Source of the DNA: Desulfovibrio oxyclinae DSM 11498
GTDB taxonomy: Bacteria > Desulfobacterota > Desulfovibrionia > Desulfovibrionales > Desulfovibrionaceae
Direction of reading: 5' to 3'
NCBI RefSeq assembly: GCF_000375485.1
Contig: NZ_AQXE01000006.1
Coordinates: 18,963-82,962 of the forward strand
DNA: 64,000 nt
Numbering within the stretch: the stretch's first letter is position 1; each line of letters starts with the position of its first letter. This document shows positions 44,586-53,308 of the stretch, piece after piece. Below the pieces are notes generated by a model that saw only the letters and a program-made list of their open reading frames with translations, had not been told where the DNA came from and did not search any database. A program made the translations under genes and the position numbers.

Positions 44586-46772
44586 CTATTCTCCTTCCTT
44601 CTCGATGCGACACATTAACGCGGAATGGGGCCAGCTGCCGATTTCCGGGCTACAGAATTCAGGAGCGTCCGGGCACAGGACGTTGGTATTCGACTCAAAA
44701 ACTCCGAACAGTTCCGGTAGCTTGTCGCTTCTTTCAGGGAACCACCACGAATGTTGTGCGTCCGCCATGTGTGGGTGGATGGCATCCGTGACATGCACCC
44801 GCTGCCGGATCGATCCTAGCGGTGTCGAAATCACGGCCCAGTCGCCCTCGGCCAAACCAAGCTCTTTGGCGGTATCCGGATGAATCGATACCAGAGGATC
44901 CGGTATCTTCTTGCGGGCCTTTTCAATCTGCCGCTGCTCTGAATGATACATCGGCATGAATCTGCTTCCGGTTATCAGAATGATCGGATATTCGTCCGAT
45001 ATTGAGGAATCCCTGCTCTCGGGGCTCCAGATCGGCTCGCGATATGTGGGCAGGGGCTCCGCTCCAAGTTCTTCGAAGATAGAAGACTTCAGTTCAACCT
45101 TGCCGGACGGAGTGCCGAACCCGTGATTTTCGTACTGTCTGTATTCCCTCTTTCCGAGAAGACCGTTCTGCTCCGCCAGCTGCTGGAATGTCAGTCCGAC
45201 CGGTTCCAGACAGTGGTCATAAACCTCTTCCACGGTCTCCCACGGCCAGTACTCTTCCTGTCCGAGCCGCACTCCAAGCCCGCGATAGAAATCATAGCTG
45301 CTGCGACGCTCCTCTATGCGCTCAATACCTTGCGGGCAGGCCACGCAGAACCCGCTGGTCAGCCACAGCTCCGGCTGTTCCACGGTGGTCGCTGCCGGGA
45401 AAACATAGTCGGCCATGGCTGCGGACGGAGTCATGTAATACTCCATGACCACATAGAGCTGAAGAGCCTGCAATGCCTCGAACACCTGCTTTGTATTGGG
45501 CAGGGCCAGAAGCGGATTGTTGGCCAGCGTGATGGCGGCGGTCACAGGGTACGGCTCGCCGGTTGTGATGGCGCTCATCACTTCCCTTGCATGAGCCAGA
45601 TTGGAATGCCATGCCTCAGGCGCAGCGACGTATCCATGAGGCAGTTTCTTGTTGGCCGCCGAGTTCATTTCCCACCCAGGGAAACCGAAGAACGGATACT
45701 TGTCTATGCCCAGCTGCTTGGCCCGCTGCTCACCGGAGATCATGTCATTGAGTTCAAGAAACTCAAGGTCTCGAATCTTTCCGACTTCACCGGCCATACT
45801 GAAACCGTCGCCGCCCTCAATTTCCAGATTGCCCGTGATGGCGCGCAGGATCGCCCTGCCCCTCGCGCATTGCGTGGAGTTGACGCCTTGCTTGTCCAAC
45901 CCAAGCCCGAAGGGAATGACCGCCGGGCCGGAGGTGGCGTACATTCTGGCGGATTCGGCAACCATCTCGGGAGGCACCGAGGTAATTTCGGCCACCTTTT
46001 CCAAGGTATAGGAATCCACTGCTTCCCAGAGCTCTTCAAATCCCACTGTCCAGTTGGCCACAAAATCCTTGTCATGCAAATCGTTTTCGATGATGTAGCG
46101 TATCCAGCCCAACATCAGGGCGAGGTCCGTCCCGGGGCGAATCTGCAGCCACAGATCGGCGGATTCAGCTTCTTTCGTCCGACGCGGGTCGATGACGATG
46201 AGCTTCGCGCCGTTTTTGCGTGCCTTGCTCACTTTGGGGTACATTCCCACGGGGCTCGACTTTGAAGCATTGCACCCCCACATGACGACGCAGCTCGCGG
46301 TCATGACCTCGCTGCCCATGACCATGCCGCCGTATGTGGCATACTCGGTGGCATAACTCGGACACATGCAGATGGTGTTCACGCCGCAGGTGTTGGGAGA
46401 GCCGAAGAGGTTGAAGAAGCGGCGGCAGTCCCAGTGGTAGGTCCGTTTGGTGCCGTGGGTGAAAGTCAGCGTTTCCGGGCCGAACTCATCCTTCAGCTTC
46501 CGCAGTTTATCGGCCACCTCGTCAAGAGCCTGATCCCAACTCACCCGTTCCCAGCGACCTTCCCCGCGTTTGCCGACACGCTTGAGCGGGTAATTCAACC
46601 TGTCCGGATGATATATGTGATCCAGCATCAGCCGTCCGCGTTCGCAAATGGCTCCGCGGGTGATCGGATGATCCGGATCCCCGGTGACTTTCACGACCTT
46701 GCCGTCTTCAATATGTAACAGCGTTCCACAGCGTGGATGACATAGGCCGCAATAACTTCTGCGCACTTCCAT
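44586..46772 (-). CDS. Mo/W-bisPGD oxidoreductase, acetylene-hydratase-like
   Basis: The 728-residue product belongs to the DMSO reductase family. An N-terminal 4Fe-4S site uses C8, C11, C15 and C43. YPLKRVGKRGEGRWERVSWD and DPRRTKEAESADLW match molybdopterin-binding segments. C135 in NTICMCPSY aligns with the tungsten-ligand cysteine that I recall for Pelobacter acetylene hydratase, which also has similar length and no Tat signal. The protein lacks a signal peptide, so it should be cytoplasmic. No Fe-S or membrane partner gene is adjacent. The substrate is unknown; acetylene hydration is only one option. It starts after AGGAG. Confidence 0.85.
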   Translation of the reverse strand: MEVRRSYCGLCHPRCGTLLHIEDGKVVKVTGDPDHPITRGAICERGRLMLDHIYHPDRLNYPLKRVGKRGEGRWERVSWDQALDEVADKLRKLKDEFGPETLTFTHGTKRTYHWDCRRFFNLFGSPNTCGVNTICMCPSYATEYATYGGMVMGSEVMTASCVVMWGCNASKSSPVGMYPKVSKARKNGAKLIVIDPRRTKEAESADLWLQIRPGTDLALMLGWIRYIIENDLHDKDFVANWTVGFEELWEAVDSYTLEKVAEITSVPPEMVAESARMYATSGPAVIPFGLGLDKQGVNSTQCARGRAILRAITGNLEIEGGDGFSMAGEVGKIRDLEFLELNDMISGEQRAKQLGIDKYPFFGFPGWEMNSAANKKLPHGYVAAPEAWHSNLAHAREVMSAITTGEPYPVTAAITLANNPLLALPNTKQVFEALQALQLYVVMEYYMTPSAAMADYVFPAATTVEQPELWLTSGFCVACPQGIERIEERRSSYDFYRGLGVRLGQEEYWPWETVEEVYDHCLEPVGLTFQQLAEQNGLLGKREYRQYENHGFGTPSGKVELKSSIFEELGAEPLPTYREPIWSPESRDSSISDEYPIILITGSRFMPMYHSEQRQIEKARKKIPDPLVSIHPDTAKELGLAEGDWAVISTPLGSIRQRVHVTDAIHPHMADAQHSWWFPERSDKLPELFGVFESNTNVLCPDAPEFCSPEIGSWPHSALMCRIEKEGE

Positions 46773-46936
46773 GGCTTCGGCTCCTGCTTTTCGATTCTTC
46801 GCCCTGACACCGCATACACCTGCATGCCAGTATACACATTACTGGCTCCGGCGTTCAAGGCTTCTCGCACCGCACTGCCATTGCGAGCGCCCTCCGCACT
46901 CTGCCGACAGGGCTGAATCCAGCCTGAACCAAAATA

Positions 46937-46973
46937 GACCGACGGTCAATTTTAAATTCGACTTGCGGTCGAA
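46937..46973. promoter_or_regulatory. Two palindromes between oxidoreductase and TetR genes
   Basis: GACCGACGGTC at 46937-46947 is a perfect palindrome around A. TTCGACTTGCGGTCGAA at 46957-46973 is a second, almost perfect one. Their position in the divergent promoter region suggests TetR operators. Confidence 0.65.
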
Positions 46974-47052
46974 AAAACTGTTATTGACCACATATGCATT
47001 CGCGCAGAGTATTTTCCGCAAAGGATAACGCTCAGAGAGAAATCGGGGATAT

Positions 47053-47691
47053 ATGAAGAAAAGCACGCAAGTATCTGTCCACTCAGACGACAGGCCCACA
47101 TCGCGCCGCGGCGCGCCTCCGGGGCCCCGCAAGGCAAGCCTTCGGCGCGCTGCGCTGATGGAAGCCGCCGAGAAGCTATTCATGGAGAAGGGATACACCG
47201 CCACGACCATGAACGGAGTAGCCGCTGCGGCCGGGTTCGCCAAAGGGACCTTATATCATTATTTCGCGAACAAGGCCGAACTGCTTCAGGCGCTGAGGGA
47301 CGACTTTGACAAAGAGGTGACAAAGCGTATTCAGGCGCACGTCGAACGCTGCCCCGCCGGGGACTGGCGAGGACGGGTGAAAGCCTGGATCGAAGGCGCG
47401 GTGGAGAGTTATTTCGCCATGAGCGCGCTGCATGACGTGGTCATCTACGGCTCCGGGCAGCCGTTTCGCAACGCGATGACACACTCCGAGGTGACGCGCC
47501 ATCTTGCCGGGCTTATCAGCGACGGGGCACGAGCCGGAGCATGGAAGGTCGATGATGAACGCTGGCTTGCGGTGATGATGTTCTACAGCTTTCGCGGCGG
47601 CTGCGACGAAGCCATGCTCGGCACGCAACGCCCCGAGGACCTTCCGGAAAAACTCTACGAGCTGTTTCTGCGGATGCTTGGAGTCAGCTAA
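47053..47691 (+). CDS. TetR family transcriptional regulator
   Basis: The 212-residue product has a TetR HTH at about residues 30-80: LRRAALMEAAEKLFMEKGYT, then ATTMNGVAAAAGFAKGTLYH and YFANKAELLQ. The C-terminal ligand domain is helical and variable. A basic 28-residue N-terminal tail precedes the HTH. It is divergent from the pterin oxidoreductase gene and probably represses it until a substrate-like ligand binds. Confidence 0.92.
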   Translation: MKKSTQVSVHSDDRPTSRRGAPPGPRKASLRRAALMEAAEKLFMEKGYTATTMNGVAAAAGFAKGTLYHYFANKAELLQALRDDFDKEVTKRIQAHVERCPAGDWRGRVKAWIEGAVESYFAMSALHDVVIYGSGQPFRNAMTHSEVTRHLAGLISDGARAGAWKVDDERWLAVMMFYSFRGGCDEAMLGTQRPEDLPEKLYELFLRMLGVS

Positions 47692-47724
47692 CTATGGGCG
47701 TATCTTTTGATATTCAGATCTCTA

Positions 47725-48714
47725 TCAGCCTGCCGGCGCTCGCTTCCCTTTCAGGCCATACTTTGCTTCAAATAAATCAATCCAATCACTATGGATATTA
47801 TGGCGTTTGATTTCCGCGACCAAATCCTGAACGGTCACCCTCCCTATCCTGTCACGGTACTGGTCGGGTATAGACTCAAGCAAGAAAGGCCAGAGCCCGG
47901 CCTGCTCTCCATCGCCATCCCTTTCCTTCACGTAAGCAGGGTTTCTGGAATCATGCAGCAGGAGAAAACTGCCCCCCAGATGAAGAGCGAACATCGCCTC
48001 CCGGAAGAACTGATAATAACTGACGAATGGACATATCCGACCTTGTAAAAGCGGTGACTCTGTCATTCCCAGTTCTTTCATTCTCTGCCAGTAGGCTCTC
48101 CCTATGTGATGAAGATAACACTCCGAAAAACGATCAGGACTCGGATTTCTTCCTGCGCAGTCTCCCCGTGAAAAAACGGAACACCCACCGAATCCGCTTT
48201 CCGCGAACTTTGCCTCTATGAAGACCGCATTGCCAGAATCTCCATGCAGGCAGGCGTCTATGGATGTCGGCTGTCCCGCGTCCTCATTGAAAACCGAGCG
48301 GTCGTCGAACTCGAAAGTTAGATCAACATTTCCGACGGGGCCTTTGATGCCAGCAGCTGCCACCATGTTCTCAAGTGGAGTCAGGTCACCCCTCACCTTA
48401 AGCGGCCCCAAAAGATTAAACAACATGGCCTGACTGCTCAGACCGTGATGCAAATACTTGTGGAGAGGAAAGCAGGTCCTTTCCTGTTCGTGCTGTTCTT
48501 TAGTGCTCTGGATATACTCCACCACTTGATCAGAGATGATATTGCCAGGCCAGCTTTCCCGCCCACCGCTCAGGCAGTAGGGCCTTTTGGCGGCAGTTGC
48601 ATATTCTTTATCTTCAAACCATTTTTCCGCAGCAGCTCGAACCTCACTCTGAAAGGCGCTATAGAGCTTATAATGCCAACTTTTCCTCAAGCCTTTGCTG
48701 TTTTTGGCAGTCAT
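47725..48714 (-). CDS. PD-(D/E)XK-like nuclease candidate
   Basis: The 329-residue product has a pattern fitting a PD-(D/E)XK nuclease: VGNVDLTFEFDDRSVFNE, then SIDACLHGDSGNAVFIEAKF with D and E-x-K. Related proteins of this length are annotated as putative restriction endonucleases of the PGN_0703 type. The remainder, including SPDRFSECYLHHIGRAYWQR, is helical. No methylase gene is next to it. The function is inferred from a weak motif. Confidence 0.6.
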   Translation of the reverse strand: MTAKNSKGLRKSWHYKLYSAFQSEVRAAAEKWFEDKEYATAAKRPYCLSGGRESWPGNIISDQVVEYIQSTKEQHEQERTCFPLHKYLHHGLSSQAMLFNLLGPLKVRGDLTPLENMVAAAGIKGPVGNVDLTFEFDDRSVFNEDAGQPTSIDACLHGDSGNAVFIEAKFAESGFGGCSVFSRGDCAGRNPSPDRFSECYLHHIGRAYWQRMKELGMTESPLLQGRICPFVSYYQFFREAMFALHLGGSFLLLHDSRNPAYVKERDGDGEQAGLWPFLLESIPDQYRDRIGRVTVQDLVAEIKRHNIHSDWIDLFEAKYGLKGKRAPAG

Positions 48715-48906
48715 ATCCAGCCCAATAGTAATGTTATAAGGTCATCAGGGTAACGAATCATCACTGTCCAGAATAGAAAAGCAGACAGCACTTCTCATAT
48801 AAAAACGGGCAGCTGATTCTTGCGCACCCAAGCCGACATTGACACTCGCTCATGCCCCCCTGCTATGGCGGAGTTGGTATGATTCTACAGGGGCCTTTTC
48901 AGCCCC

Positions 48907-50256
48907 CTACGAATTGATGCCCAGATCCTTCATCTTTTTCCAGAGAACCTTGCGGCTGATGCCGAGCTGCTCGGCGGCGAGCTGTTTTCTGTTGCCGGTC
49001 TGTTCCAGTGCGTGGATGATGCGCTCGCGTTCGTACTGGCGCACGCCGTCCTCAAGACCCACGGTATCTTCCACGCACCCCGGAGCGGCGGGCGGTTCCT
49101 CACCCCGCACCCGCTGCGGCAGATGCCCGAGGCGAACCACACCCTCCTGCGTGAGCAGCACGGAGCGCTCCACGATATTGCGCAATTCCCTGATATTGCC
49201 CGGATAGTCATAGCTCAGCAGGGCGTTCTGGGCCTTGGGCGAGATGGTGATGCCTTCCTTGCCGTGTCGCGCTCCGTAGAGTTGCAGGAAGTGCTGCATG
49301 AGCTTGATGATGTCGTCTCCGCGTTCGCTGAGCGGAGGCAGCGTAATGGGCACCACATTGATTCGGTAGTAGAGGTCTTCGCGGAAAGCTCCTTCTTCAA
49401 GCGCCGCGTCAAGGTCCTTGGCTGTGGCAAAGACCGTGCGCACCTCCACCCTGATGGGTGTGTTGCCCCCCACGCGGGTGATCTCCCCGTCTTCCAGAAC
49501 GCGCAACAGCTTGGCCTGAAGCGAAAGCGGCATGTCCCCGATTTCATCAAAGAAAAAGGTTCCGCCGTTGGCAGCCTCGAACTTGCCCACCCGCCGCTTG
49601 TGCGCGCCGGTAAACGCTCCCTTCTCATGCCCGAACAGTTCCGATTCCAACAGGTGCTCCGGCAGCGCAGAGCAGTTGATCTTGATGAATTCGCAGTCGT
49701 TTCGGGCGCTCAGGTTGTGCAGAGCATTGGCCACCAGCTCCTTGCCGGTGCCGCTCGGCCCCAGAACAAGCACCGGAGTACAGGCGTCGGCAATAGCCCG
49801 GATCCGCTCGAACACCGGCTGCATGGCCTGCCCGCCGATCATCTCGTCCAGCCCGGCGCTGGTCTTGAACTGGACGTTTTCGCGCTTGAGCTCGCGGTAA
49901 TTGAAAAACCGCTCCACGGCGATGAGCAGCCCTTCGTTGCTGAAGGGCTTGCAGAGAAAATCGAAGGCGCCCTGTCGCATGGCCTTCACGGCCAGCTCAA
50001 TTTCGGGGAAGGCAGTGATGAGCATGGTCCCGGTTCCGGGATACAGCTCTTTGACCCGCCCCAGCAGATCGAGCCCGGAGATGCCCGGCAGGCGCATGTC
50101 CGTGATGAGCAGGTCAAAGCTGCGTTCCGTCATGGCCTGTAGCGCGCTGTCCGCATCCTCGTAGGATTCCACGGAATATCCTTCCGCCGTGAGTGTGTGC
50201 TGAATCCCGATGCGGATGGAGAGTTCGTCCTCCACAACTAAAACATTCCGACTCAT
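48907..50256 (-). CDS. Sigma-54 dependent response regulator, NtrC family
   Basis: The 449-residue activator has a receiver domain (D53 in LLITDMRLPG, K103 in CKPF) and an AAA+ domain with Walker A GPSGTGKE (166-173), GAFTGA (213-218) and FFDEIGDMP. The C-terminal Fis-type HTH reads EQTGNRKQLAAEQLGISRKV. GAFTGA means that it contacts sigma-54. It overlaps the kinase gene by four bases. A sigma-54 promoter with flanking palindromes lies upstream of this operon, so it probably activates its own operon. Confidence 0.95.
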   Translation of the reverse strand: MSRNVLVVEDELSIRIGIQHTLTAEGYSVESYEDADSALQAMTERSFDLLITDMRLPGISGLDLLGRVKELYPGTGTMLITAFPEIELAVKAMRQGAFDFLCKPFSNEGLLIAVERFFNYRELKRENVQFKTSAGLDEMIGGQAMQPVFERIRAIADACTPVLVLGPSGTGKELVANALHNLSARNDCEFIKINCSALPEHLLESELFGHEKGAFTGAHKRRVGKFEAANGGTFFFDEIGDMPLSLQAKLLRVLEDGEITRVGGNTPIRVEVRTVFATAKDLDAALEEGAFREDLYYRINVVPITLPPLSERGDDIIKLMQHFLQLYGARHGKEGITISPKAQNALLSYDYPGNIRELRNIVERSVLLTQEGVVRLGHLPQRVRGEEPPAAPGCVEDTVGLEDGVRQYERERIIHALEQTGNRKQLAAEQLGISRKVLWKKMKDLGINS

Positions 50257-51713
50257 CTATCCTTCTCCCTGCGCGGCAGATGTATGGCGAACACGCTGCC
50301 CTCTTTGTCCGATTTGGCCAGAACAAGCCTGCCGCCGTGCTGCTCGGTGAGCGACTTTGCCAGCGCCAGCCCGAGTCCGGTGCCCTCGCCCACGTCCTTG
50401 GTGGTGTAGAACGGATCGAAAATTCGTTCGCGTATTTCTTCCGGGATGCCGGGCCCGGTATCCGAAATCATCAGGGTGAGCCAGTCCTTCTCGGCGTAGC
50501 CTTCGATGATGATGGAGCCGCCCTCGGGCGTGGCGTGCACCGCGTTCACCAGCAGGTTGACGACCACCTGCTGCATCTTCGCGCTGTCCATGGGAACCTG
50601 CGGAAGCTCATCCGGCAGGGTCACTTCAATGCGCACATGACGTTTCCTGCTGAACAGCTCAAGCAGCGAAACGCTTTTGCGAACCACGTCCTCCACATCG
50701 GCGGGCTGAATCACCAGCGACGACTGGCGCGAGTAGTCCAGCAGGTCCCGCATAATCTTGCGAATACGCTCAATGCCGGAATGGATGACCTCGATGTGCT
50801 GCTCCCGGGCCTGCTCGTCAAGTTCTCCCTTGGTCAGGTTGTTGAAGCACAGAATGACCCCGCCGAGGGGATTGTTGATTTCGTGCGCGATGCTCGCTGT
50901 AAGCTTGCCGATGGTCGCCATCTTCTCGGTGTGGAACATCTGCTCTTCCGCTCTGGCGCGCTCCTCTTCCTCGTCACGAAGCCGGCGAACCATCCACGCG
51001 AAACTCTGCTGAAGCTGGCCAATTTCGTCCTTGCGTGCGGGCAGCTCCGGGAAAGGTCGTGAAAAATCCTTGTTCACGGTGAACCGTTCCATGGCCCCGG
51101 AAAGCTTCTTGAGCGCCTTGACCTGAAAATGAATGACGATCCCGACCAATAGTGCGGAGATCAGCAGGCACAGCCCGGCGATGAGCAGAATTTCGTTCCG
51201 CGCGGAAACCCTTGAGCGCTCGATGTTCTCCAGCGAAAAGACGAGACGACAGTAGCCCCAGCGCTTGGACTCGATGGCCAGCGGCATGGAAACGGCGAGG
51301 GCGGCGTCATAGCCCTCCCCGACAACCACCGTGCGCAGTCCGGACAACCCCTTGAGCTGTCCGACGTCTTCCCACGCCTCGGAGCGGCTGTTGTTCGCCA
51401 CCACTTCCCCGCGCTTGTCGAGCACCGCGAAGGCCAGAATCCTCGGGTCGGTGCGCATGACATCGGAGACATAGTAGGAGAGGTAGTCCACCATGTCCGT
51501 CTCGTCGAGCATCTCCAACTCTTCGTAGATAAAGGTGTTGGTGAAGACGATGGCGGAGGCCTTTGTCAGCGACACCGCCTGCTGCCGTGCAGTCTTCATG
51601 AGCAGCTCACGCTCTTTTTCGAGCATGGAATAGGCGGTGGCGAAAATAGCGCCTGAGATGCACAGCAAGACTATCGCGATGGATCGAAACCGCAGTCCTC
51701 CGGGGAGAGCCAT
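50253..51713 (-). CDS. Membrane sensor histidine kinase
   Basis: The 486-residue kinase has a membrane helix at about 10-28, a periplasmic domain at 30-150 and a second helix at 155-175, then HAMP. The phosphorylation box is TASIAHEINNPLGGVILCFN, N box NLLVNAVHATPEG, and G boxes DTGPGIPEEI and GTGLGLALAK. I choose ATG 51713 because GGGGGTAGGG lies upstream and the longer frame overlaps the binding-protein gene. It begins two bases after that gene's stop. The response regulator follows with a four-base overlap. Confidence 0.92.
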   Translation of the reverse strand: MALPGGLRFRSIAIVLLCISGAIFATAYSMLEKERELLMKTARQQAVSLTKASAIVFTNTFIYEELEMLDETDMVDYLSYYVSDVMRTDPRILAFAVLDKRGEVVANNSRSEAWEDVGQLKGLSGLRTVVVGEGYDAALAVSMPLAIESKRWGYCRLVFSLENIERSRVSARNEILLIAGLCLLISALLVGIVIHFQVKALKKLSGAMERFTVNKDFSRPFPELPARKDEIGQLQQSFAWMVRRLRDEEEERARAEEQMFHTEKMATIGKLTASIAHEINNPLGGVILCFNNLTKGELDEQAREQHIEVIHSGIERIRKIMRDLLDYSRQSSLVIQPADVEDVVRKSVSLLELFSRKRHVRIEVTLPDELPQVPMDSAKMQQVVVNLLVNAVHATPEGGSIIIEGYAEKDWLTLMISDTGPGIPEEIRERIFDPFYTTKDVGEGTGLGLALAKSLTEQHGGRLVLAKSDKEGSVFAIHLPRREKDR

Positions 51714-51715
51714 CC

Positions 51716-52579
51716 CTACCCCCCGTACCCGTACCGGGCGGCGCATTGGAGCAGGTCCCGGACCTTGGAGTAATCGGAGTCGGCAACCGAGACGAACCCG
51801 TTGCGCAGCAGCGGACTCCATCCTTCAGCCTTGGAACGCAGTTCAGGCGAGGAATAATCCATCCCCAGCAGAAACTGCCTGAAACGCTCGACCCTCGGAA
51901 TCCCCGGCGCTCTGGCGGCAAAGACGAATCCCGGATGCGACGGGGTGCGGGCAAGGGTTTTCAACCCTTCCCCGGCAAACCGCATGAACGTGGACGCCGA
52001 AACCGCTCCTGCGTCATAGTTGCCCCGGAGCACTGCCCGGACAACGGCCTCGTGGGTGCGCAGATTCTCCGCCTTGACGAAATCGGCGCGCTCCACGCCG
52101 TTTTTTCCGAGAAAGCACAGAGGGTGCAGATAGCCGGAGGTGGAATGACGGGAGGCAAAGGCGAAACGTTTGCCCCGCAGGTCCTTCAGGGTGGCAATGC
52201 TCCCGCCGGTTTCGCGGGTGAAAATGACGGTGCGATTCGTGGGGGTCCCGTCGCCTGAAAGGACACCGCACAGGGGCGTGATGTCGGCGGAAGCCCGGCG
52301 TGCTTCGAGGTAGGACAGCCCGCCCAGCAGAGCCACGTCTATCTCGTCATCCAGCAGATCCCGGATGATGCTCTCGTAGTCCTTGGCGAGCACAAGCTCG
52401 ACGGTCAGCTCGGAGTGTTCGGAAACATGGTCGGTGAACGGCAGGTACTGCCGATACATCATGAGCGGATGACTCAGGGTGATGACGCCCAGCCGCAACG
52501 GGTCGCCGGAACCCAAGGCAGGGGTTGATGCGACCAGCAACAGCAGCATTAGGGCCAGAATACGCGCCAGCCTTGTCAT
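51716..52579 (-). CDS. PhnD-like periplasmic substrate-binding protein
   Basis: The 287-residue product has a signal peptide (MTRLARILALMLLLLVASTP, then ALGS) and a type II periplasmic binding fold of the phosphate/phosphonate group: LRLGVITLSHPLMMYRQYLP, then DDEIDVALLGGLSYLEARR and LRGKRFAFASRHSTSGYLHP. No ABC transporter genes are present. Its place directly before the kinase suggests it reports ligand to the kinase's periplasmic domain. The ligand is probably a small oxyanion, which is an inference from the family. Confidence 0.88.
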   Translation of the reverse strand: MTRLARILALMLLLLVASTPALGSGDPLRLGVITLSHPLMMYRQYLPFTDHVSEHSELTVELVLAKDYESIIRDLLDDEIDVALLGGLSYLEARRASADITPLCGVLSGDGTPTNRTVIFTRETGGSIATLKDLRGKRFAFASRHSTSGYLHPLCFLGKNGVERADFVKAENLRTHEAVVRAVLRGNYDAGAVSASTFMRFAGEGLKTLARTPSHPGFVFAARAPGIPRVERFRQFLLGMDYSSPELRSKAEGWSPLLRNGFVSVADSDYSKVRDLLQCAARYGYGG

Positions 52580-52600
52580 CCGTTTAGCGACTCCCGGGAG

Positions 52601-53068
52601 TTAGAATACCTTCCTGACCTGACACGGCACCTTCCGCGTGAGGCAGTGCGAAAGACTGAACGGGTTGAATCGTTTCCGTTCCCCGCCGATCACCAGAAGC
52701 TCGGAGCGCGTCTCGCGCACATGCTTCGTGATGCAATATAAGGGAGCATCCCATTCTATGTACAGTTCATAATCCACGTTCAGGGCCTCGGCTTTGGCGG
52801 TTACGCGCTCCAGCCGCTGCCGGACGTCATATTCCTCCTGCCTTCGGGCGTGAATGATGAAATCGCTCCGGTCGCCCTCGGTGGCAAGCGAGTCCACCTG
52901 ACCGTAATGGCTCAGGTCGGATTCCACCACATGCACGATACCGAGTGTGGCAGCGTTTTCCGCGCAGTAGGAAAGCGCAAACTCTTCGGCCTTGAGACAG
53001 TTGTCCCTGCCGGTGGTGGCCAGCAGGACGTTTTTCGTTCCGGATGCAACCGCTGCGTCTGACTGCAT
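52601..53068 (-). CDS. Universal stress protein family protein
   Basis: The 155-residue product has a UspA-like alpha/beta fold: NVLLATTGRDNCLKAEEFAL at the start, ATLGIVHVVESD, and ELLVIGGERKRFNPFSLSHC at the end. The ATP-binding GXXG(X9)G(S/T) motif is degenerate. I choose ATG 53068 because GGGAGGG lies upstream. The longer frame reads through a hairpin. It is part of the YeiH operon, and its role there is unknown. Confidence 0.8.
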   Translation of the reverse strand: MQSDAAVASGTKNVLLATTGRDNCLKAEEFALSYCAENAATLGIVHVVESDLSHYGQVDSLATEGDRSDFIIHARRQEEYDVRQRLERVTAKAEALNVDYELYIEWDAPLYCITKHVRETRSELLVIGGERKRFNPFSLSHCLTRKVPCQVRKVF

Positions 53069-53090
53069 GGTCGATCCCTCCCTGTGAAGA

Positions 53091-53170
53091 TGCACCGGCA
53101 GCCGCATGTTTTTCGGGGCTGCCGGTGCAAGAAAATATTTATGGAGCCGCACCGTCGGTTGTGCGGCTCC
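53091..53170 (-). other. Two strong hairpins before universal stress gene
   Basis: TGCACCGGCAGCC (53091-53103) pairs with GGCTGCCGGTGCA (53117-53129), and GGAGCCGCAC (53143-53152) pairs with GTGCGGCTCC (53161-53170). The second is followed on the minus strand by an AT-rich stretch and could be a partial terminator within the operon. Confidence 0.7.
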
Positions 53171-53183
53171 ACCTGGACCTCGT

Positions 53184-53288
53184 TTAACTGTTCATTGCAA
53201 TGGCAACGAAGACCAACCCTATACCGAGCAAGCAGACCATGAGGTCCTGCTTGCGACTGGAGGAGAGACGTTTCAGATAACTCAGCAT
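53184..53288 (-). CDS. Small 34-residue membrane protein
   Basis: The short frame encodes MLSYLKRLSSSRKQDLMVCL followed by LGIGLVFVAIAMNS. It has a basic N-terminus and one membrane helix. GGGAG lies about nine bases upstream of ATG 53288. It sits 20 bases downstream of the YeiH transporter gene on the same strand. Small subunits of this type often stabilise a transporter. That role is inferred. Confidence 0.68.
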   Translation of the reverse strand: MLSYLKRLSSSRKQDLMVCLLGIGLVFVAIAMNS

Positions 53289-53308
53289 GGCGTAATACTC
53301 CCTGCTTA

